Below, piece by piece: positions 7,599 to 10,974 of a stretch of DNA of 10,974 nt. Origin of the DNA: Campylobacterota bacterium (GTDB lineage Bacteria > Campylobacterota > Campylobacteria > Campylobacterales > Sulfurimonadaceae); contig JAADDU010000107.1 of NCBI GenBank assembly GCA_013153755.1, forward strand, positions 1 to 10,974. Reading direction: 5' to 3'. The notes under the pieces were generated by a model. It was not told the DNA's origin. It saw only the letters and a program-made list of their open reading frames with translations, and did not search any database. The position numbers and the translations under genes are program-made. Position 1 is the stretch's first letter; every line of letters begins with the position of its first letter.

Positions 7599-8774
7599 TT
7601 ATGTCCTATAATCAGCATTTATCTTTACATACTCATAACCTAAGTCACATCCATAAGCTTTAAACTTACCATCATTTATACCTAAATCACACGAGATGGT
7701 AAACTTTTTATGACCCATAACTATGGCACATTTTTTCTCCATCTCTTCATCAAAATAGAGCTCTCCTCTATCATATACACAATGGTTATCAAATGAGATT
7801 TTAAGTTTATCTTCATAGGCTTCAACACCACTTGCACCAACAGTTGAGGCGATTCTTCCCCAGTTTGGGTCTTCTCCATATAGTGCAGTTTTTACAAGTA
7901 GTGAGTCTGAAAGTGTTTTAGCTACCATCTCTGCTTCTCTATCATCTTTTGCACCTGTTATGTTATAAGTCACAAGTTTTGTAGCACCCTCTCCATCTCT
8001 TACCATCTCTAACGCTAAGAAATGCATGATTTTATGCAGTGCATCTCTAAAAGCATCTTTATCGTAAGTATTACTAGTAGAGTTTGACAAAAGCAGTACA
8101 GTATCGTTAGTCGAAGTATCTCCATCTACACTTATGGCATTAAAAGTTGTTTTTACCACTGCATCTAATATCTCTTGCATCTCATTTTTAGATACTTTTG
8201 CATCTGTAGTTATAAAACACAGCATAGTTGCCATCGCAGGGTTTATCATACCTGCCCCTTTTGCCATAGCACCTATGTTAAAACTACTTCCATCATCAAG
8301 TTTAACTTCAAGTGCTATCTCTTTTGAAAAAGAGTCTGTTGTCATAATAGCTTTAGATGCACTGCTTGGTTCTTTTTTAGTAAAATCAAACTGTTTTATA
8401 CCTTGTAGTATCTTCTCTTTAGGAAGTCTAACACCTATAACACCTGTTGAACTCATAATCGGATTTTTAACACCTTTTATAGTAGTTAAAATCTCTTTTA
8501 TATCTTGTACACCAGCTTTTCCAGTCATAGCATTTGCATTTTTTGAGTTTATAAGTATAAAATTTGTTTTAAATTCTCCCATCTCTCTAAAATGTCTAAT
8601 GGGTGCTGCATACATCTTGTTAGTCGTAAAAACTGAAGCTACTTCACACTCGTCTTCACTATATATAAATGCCATATCTAAAGCACCATCTGCTTTTAAA
8701 CCTCCACTTACACCATCAGCATAAAAACCATTAGATGCACATACCCCACCATCTTTTTGAACTATATTATACAA
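7599..8774 (-). CDS. argJ: ArgJ: glutamate N-acetyltransferase / amino-acid acetyltransferase
   Basis: ArgJ transfers acetyl from N-acetylornithine to glutamate, recycling the acetyl group in arginine synthesis; bifunctional forms also use acetyl-CoA. The 391-residue length fits. Family marks are [10 protein letters not shown] (49-58), [11 protein letters not shown] (75-85), SSTGVIG (108-114), [16 protein letters not shown] (172-187), which holds the self-cleavage site Ala182-Thr183 with Thr183 becoming the N-terminal nucleophile of the beta chain, [10 protein letters not shown] (215-224), and the C-terminal KINADYRT. Nothing essential is missing. Whether it is mono- or bifunctional cannot be read from sequence here. 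The start is TTG, overlapping the channel gene by 8 nt; a strong AGGAG 7 nt upstream inside that gene supports it, and no ATG is available near the conserved N-terminus. It is a lone arginine gene among unrelated neighbours. Confidence 0.97.
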   Translation of the reverse strand: MYNIVQKDGGVCASNGFYADGVSGGLKADGALDMAFIYSEDECEVASVFTTNKMYAAPIRHFREMGEFKTNFILINSKNANAMTGKAGVQDIKEILTTIKGVKNPIMSSTGVIGVRLPKEKILQGIKQFDFTKKEPSSASKAIMTTDSFSKEIALEVKLDDGSSFNIGAMAKGAGMINPAMATMLCFITTDAKVSKNEMQEILDAVVKTTFNAISVDGDTSTNDTVLLLSNSTSNTYDKDAFRDALHKIMHFLALEMVRDGEGATKLVTYNITGAKDDREAEMVAKTLSDSLLVKTALYGEDPNWGRIASTVGASGVEAYEDKLKISFDNHCVYDRGELYFDEEMEKKCAIVMGHKKFTISCDLGINDGKFKAYGCDLGYEYVKINADYRT

Positions 8775-9897
8775 ATTTCAACTCCTTTGGTTTTGTTCTT
8801 TTTATAAGCATATCTTTTGTGATAGCTATACCATCTTGTGTCCCTATAACAAGCAACTTACATTCACTTGTGATAAGTACATCTCCATTTGGCATAGAGA
8901 TAAACTTACCATCTTTTTTTGTTATTCCAACGACAGAACTATTTGTCATTTGACGAATATGTGTTTCTTTTAGCTTCTTTAACACTGCCCAGCTATATTT
9001 TGGGATTTCTATCTCTTGCATATCTAATGGATTATCACTTTTATATAAAAACTCTTCTATAAGGTTTTCCATATCAGGTCGAGCAGCCATAGCACTAACT
9101 CTTTGAGCAGTTAGTTTTGTAGGACTTACTACTGTATCTGCTCCTAATTTTTTAAGCTTTTCAACATCACTCATAGATTCTGCTGCTGAAATCACATAGT
9201 ATGGTCTTGGCAAGTCATGTTCTTTCTCAAATAGTCTAACTGAAGCAATAAGTGCGATATTATCAGCGATAGAATCCGATAAAGTTATAAGCCCTTTAGC
9301 AGATGCAAGATGAGCTTTTAGCATAGCAAGTTCTGCATGTGGTTCTGCTTTTAAATATATGGGATAGTTATGCTCTTTTGCCCATTCATCTATCTCATCT
9401 CTTGGGTCTATTACCACAAAAGGGATGTGGTTTTTTCTTAACTCTTTTGTAACTTCAAGAGTATAATCATTATGATAACATACAACAAAATGATGTTTTA
9501 AGCGTGCTATTTTATACAACATTCTTCGCTCCTTAAATATTTCGACTATGTGCCCTCTATTTAGTTCAGCCACTAAGATACCAACAGCAAGAGAGAAAAC
9601 TGCAAATCCAGTTATGATAAGAGTTATGGTAAAGATTCTACCTACATCAGATATGGGGGCAATCTCTCCAAATCCAACAGTGGTAAATGTTATCCCTGTT
9701 TGGTAGATAGCATCCATAAGTGTAAAACCATCTATGATAACATAACCCAAAGTTCCAATGAGCATGATGAGAACTGTTAAGATAAGAGGTAAACGAAATG
9801 CTTTTAAATGTGGGTAAACTTCAGGAAGAAGTTTTTTGTCTGGTTTGGGAGAAGACTCCCAATGTAGGAATTTGCGAATCCTTTTTAAAAGATTCAA
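8767..9897 (-). CDS. Two-helix K+ channel with cytoplasmic RCK (TrkA-N/TrkA-C) domains
   Basis: A 376-residue inner-membrane K+ channel subunit, expected to be a tetramer. The first membrane helix is at about 35-55, a pore helix precedes the selectivity filter TVGFGE (73-78), and the second helix is at about 87-110. After a basic linker ([13 protein letters not shown]) comes an RCK-N/TrkA-N Rossmann-like domain (136 to about 265) and a TrkA-C-like tail (about 290-376). The usual GxGxxG nucleotide loop is replaced: the three glycine positions are Tyr141, Asn143 and Thr146, and the GDAT-type segment reads KAEP (183-186), although the acidic Asp164 at the end of strand 2 is kept. It is close in layout to H. 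pylori KchA (HP0490), which also follows rpmB (recalled). The start is TTG with AGGA 8 nt upstream; the first internal Met (44) lies inside the first helix. Confidence 0.92.
   Translation of the reverse strand: MNLLKRIRKFLHWESSPKPDKKLLPEVYPHLKAFRLPLILTVLIMLIGTLGYVIIDGFTLMDAIYQTGITFTTVGFGEIAPISDVGRIFTITLIITGFAVFSLAVGILVAELNRGHIVEIFKERRMLYKIARLKHHFVVCYHNDYTLEVTKELRKNHIPFVVIDPRDEIDEWAKEHNYPIYLKAEPHAELAMLKAHLASAKGLITLSDSIADNIALIASVRLFEKEHDLPRPYYVISAAESMSDVEKLKKLGADTVVSPTKLTAQRVSAMAARPDMENLIEEFLYKSDNPLDMQEIEIPKYSWAVLKKLKETHIRQMTNSSVVGITKKDGKFISMPNGDVLITSECKLLVIGTQDGIAITKDMLIKRTKPKELKFV
8782..8786 (-). promoter_or_regulatory. Strong ribosome-binding site fixing the TTG start of argJ
   Basis: AGGAG on the minus strand (part of AAAGGAG), 7 nt before the TTG at 8774 and inside the last codons of the channel gene. 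This near-perfect Shine-Dalgarno is the best in the window and makes the TTG call secure. Confidence 0.8.
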
Positions 9898-9905
9898 CTT
9901 TCTAT

Positions 9906-9909
9906 TCCT
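9906..9909 (-). promoter_or_regulatory. Ribosome-binding site fixing the TTG start of the K+ channel gene
   Basis: AGGA on the minus strand, 8 nt before the TTG at 9897. It directly follows the T-tract of the rpmB hairpin, so formation of that structure or termination there would affect channel expression. Confidence 0.65.
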
Positions 9910-9932
9910 AAAAAATTAAGAATTTTTCTTAA
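9910..9932 (-). terminator. Possible weak intrinsic terminator or attenuator at the end of rpmB
   Basis: On the minus strand a perfect 7-bp stem (TTAAGAA, loop AAA, TTCTTAA; 9932-9916) overlaps the last rpmB codons and its TAA stop, and is followed at once by six T (9915-9910). This is the geometry of a Rho-independent terminator, but the stem has a single G-C pair, so it would be weak. A partial terminator would allow high L28 synthesis with lower channel expression. Because the stem is coding, ribosomes finishing rpmB would also disturb it. Confidence 0.4.
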
Positions 9933-10104
9933 GTGTGCGTAATTCTCTTGCAGAGATTTTAATCTTTTTTGTTGTACCATCTTCTAATGTGATACGCACT
10001 GTTCTTAAGTTTAGTAAAAAACGACGCTTTGTTCTGTTTTTCGCATGAGAAACATTGTTCCCACTCATAGGGCCTTTGCCACTAATAGCACATCTTCTTG
10101 CCAT
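9916..10104 (-). CDS. rpmB: 50S ribosomal protein L28
   Basis: A 62-residue, strongly basic protein of the large ribosomal subunit. The N-terminus [21 protein letters not shown] and the following KNRTKRRF block are diagnostic for bacterial L28, and the length fits the short form of the family. Only one cysteine (Cys5) is present, so this is not a zinc-ribbon version. ATG at 10104 has AAGGAAG about 8 nt upstream. It is the first gene of the minus-strand run and is followed by the K+ channel gene, whose start lies in the same reading frame 21 nt after the start of the rpmB stop codon. It is not next to rpmG or other ribosomal genes. It is probably transcribed from the TACAAT element at about 10140. 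Confidence 0.98.
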   Translation of the reverse strand: MARRCAISGKGPMSGNNVSHAKNRTKRRFLLNLRTVRITLEDGTTKKIKISARELRTLKKNS

Positions 10105-10137
10105 AATCAGCTTCCTTTTAGGTTTTTAAAGTTGCGA

Positions 10138-10146
10138 ATTGTATCA
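10138..10146 (-). promoter_or_regulatory. Candidate extended -10 promoter for rpmB
   Basis: The minus strand reads TGATACAAT, an extended -10 (TG, one base, TACAAT at 10143-10138). Transcription would start near 10131, giving a leader of about 27 nt that includes the rpmB ribosome-binding site. T-rich sequence lies upstream and no clear -35 is seen, as usual in this phylum. Confidence 0.5.
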
Positions 10147-10241
10147 AAATGAAGCAAAACCTAAACTTAAAGGCAAATTTAACTACTAAATTCAAAAAAA
10201 ACATATCTAAAATTATCCTTTGGCTTAATCATCATTTTATT

Positions 10242-10247
10242 ATTATA
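10242..10247 (-). promoter_or_regulatory. Possible second, distal -10 element upstream of rpmB
   Basis: A perfect TATAAT on the minus strand. A TTGACA (10264-10259) lies upstream, but the 11-nt spacing is too short for a standard -35/-10 pair. If used, the rpmB leader would be about 130 nt long. It overlaps the region that must also hold the HDOD promoter. Confidence 0.25.
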
Positions 10248-10251
10248 TCTG

Positions 10252-10257
10252 TAGAAT
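10252..10257 (+). promoter_or_regulatory. Possible -10 element for the HDOD gene
   Basis: TAGAAT on the plus strand, with AT-rich sequence upstream. It would start transcription near 10264, about 25 nt before the HDOD ATG and within the ATGTCA repeat pair. Other AT-rich hexamers nearby could also serve. Confidence 0.3.
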
Positions 10258-10274
10258 ATGTCAAAAAAATGTCA
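10258..10274. repeat. Direct repeat ATGTCA-N5-ATGTCA, possible operator
   Basis: Two identical hexamers ATGTCA (10258-10263 and 10269-10274), 11 bp start to start, about one helical turn, so both face the same side of the DNA. The second copy is also the core of a perfect 5+1+5 palindrome, AAATGTCATTT (10267-10277). They lie between the divergent rpmB and HDOD genes, just after a candidate -10. Binding by a regulator is inference only. Confidence 0.35.
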
Positions 10275-10288
10275 TTTGGTTTTAAATT

Positions 10289-10974
10289 ATGATAACAAAA
10301 CAAAAAATAAACGATTTTATAGACAAGATTCCACCAGCTCCAGAAGCACTTAAAAAAACCATCTCTTTATTAAATGATGGCGAACTTATAAAAGCTTCTA
10401 AAGTTGCTCAAAGTGATTTAGCACTTTGTGCATACCTTAAAGATTTAGTAAATAGGCCTATCTATGGTTTTAGCAATGAAGTTAATGATGTTTCACAAAT
10501 TTTTGGTATATTGGGTTTAAATGGTTCTCAACAAGCAGTTTATAACTATATGATAACTTTACTAAATCCAGACAAATGGGTTTTATTTAATTTAAATACA
10601 CACACTTTTTATGAACTTCAAGCAAAACTTTCTAAAAGATGGGAACAAATTTTAAAACATTTAGATATTAAAGATAAAACTATCTCTAGTGCTATAACTT
10701 TACTTCCAGCTAGTATCATAGTATCTGAAGCACTGTTTTGTGAAAAGATAGATGATGTAAACCTACTCAAAACAAATGCTTCACTAGACTATAACACTAT
10801 ATTATCTCGTCTTTGTGGTTTAGATCTATTTGATATATGTGAAAAAATTGCTATAAAATGGGATATGCCCTTAGATATAGCAAAAATCATACAAGCATCT
10901 TCAGGAATTAAACCAACAGAAGAAAAAGATCTAAATATACTTGGGAAGTGGATGCATTTACTTCTATTTTATGA
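10289..10974 (+). CDS. HDOD-domain protein, N-terminal part (cut by window edge)
   Basis: An open frame of 228 codons from ATG with no stop before the window ends. Residues 11-100 carry the HDOD pattern: IPPAPEALKKTISLLND (14-30), a following helix with QSDLALCAYLKDLVN where family members have the DPALTARLLRLAN-type block, then IFGILGLNGSQQAVYNYM (71-88) matching the LGLxxxR-type segment. HDOD domains resemble HD phosphohydrolases but lack the catalytic His-Asp; here too the equivalent later segment reads TLLPASIIVSEAL (138-149) with no HD pair. Such proteins act in signalling, often with c-di-GMP or chemotaxis modules, without a known reaction. An in-frame TAA just upstream (10283-10285) leaves this ATG as the only sensible start, but no good Shine-Dalgarno is seen. 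It is the only plus-strand gene, divergent from rpmB. Confidence 0.85.
   Translation, partial: MITKQKINDFIDKIPPAPEALKKTISLLNDGELIKASKVAQSDLALCAYLKDLVNRPIYGFSNEVNDVSQIFGILGLNGSQQAVYNYMITLLNPDKWVLFNLNTHTFYELQAKLSKRWEQILKHLDIKDKTISSAITLLPASIIVSEALFCEKIDDVNLLKTNASLDYNTILSRLCGLDLFDICEKIAIKWDMPLDIAKIIQASSGIKPTEEKDLNILGKWMHLLLFY

Noticed and set aside
8134..8953. Plus-strand open frames at 8134-8724 and 8735-8953 opposite argJ and the channel gene
   Set aside because: Antisense shadows of two well-supported genes; low-complexity Ser/Ile/Phe composition and no start signals.
10179..10235. 18-codon frame on the minus strand beginning ATGATG in the rpmB leader
   Set aside because: It would start at or next to the predicted distal transcription start with no ribosome-binding site, and has no sign of coding beyond chance.
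10259..10264. TTGACA as a -35 box for the minus-strand TATAAT at 10247-10242
   Set aside because: The spacing is 11 nt, far from the 16-18 nt needed; the hexamer is better explained as part of the repeated ATGTCA element.
1..10974. Mobile elements, CRISPR arrays, tRNA or rRNA genes, toxin-antitoxin or defence islands
   Set aside because: Nearly all the window is covered by conserved chromosomal genes; no transposase, long inverted repeat, regularly spaced repeat array or RNA-gene sequence was seen.

Overview
The window is AT-rich DNA (roughly one third G+C by eye) and looks like a chromosomal housekeeping region of a Campylobacterota (epsilonproteobacterial) bacterium, most likely close to Sulfurimonas. 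This rests on protein character and gene order. The run DUF6394-like membrane protein, leuS, lptE, folC, M23 peptidase matches the order I remember from Helicobacter pylori (HP1548 to HP1543) and Campylobacter jejuni (Cj1091c to Cj1087c). The pair rpmB plus two-helix K+ channel matches HP0491/HP0490. These comparisons are from memory and were not searched.

Layout: ten genes lie head to tail on the minus strand, transcribed from right to left: rpmB (10104-9916), RCK-type K+ channel (9897-8767), argJ (8774-7599), nhaA (7565-6222), DUF6394-like membrane protein (6160-5822), leuS (5813-3360), lptE (3358-2846), a diguanylate cyclase (2844-1297), folC (1294-161) and the N-terminus of an M23 peptidase (164-1, cut by the window edge). 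One gene, an HDOD-domain protein cut by the right edge, is on the plus strand from 10289. The only sizeable non-coding stretch is the 184-bp divergent region 10105-10288; no stretch over 300 bp lacks a gene.

Organisation: junctions are tight (overlaps of 8 and 3 nt, gaps of 1, 1, 2 and 8 nt), and several Shine-Dalgarno sequences sit inside the preceding gene, so translational coupling is likely. A consensus-like -10 element lies before the DUF6394-like gene and probably gives the leuS block its own promoter. A small hairpin plus T-tract at the end of rpmB may reduce transcription into the channel gene. Four of the ten minus-strand genes start with TTG or GTG.

Function: the block mixes translation (L28, LeuRS), amino-acid and folate metabolism (ArgJ, FolC), envelope biogenesis (LptE, M23 peptidase), ion homeostasis (K+ channel, NhaA) and signalling (GGDEF enzyme, HDOD protein). 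I see no mobile element, CRISPR array, tRNA or rRNA, and no exotic defence or secretion system. The points most worth following are a K+ channel whose nucleotide-binding glycine motif is fully replaced, an uncharacterised helical region on a cyclase inserted in the lptE-folC junction, and a repeat-containing divergent promoter region in front of the HDOD gene.
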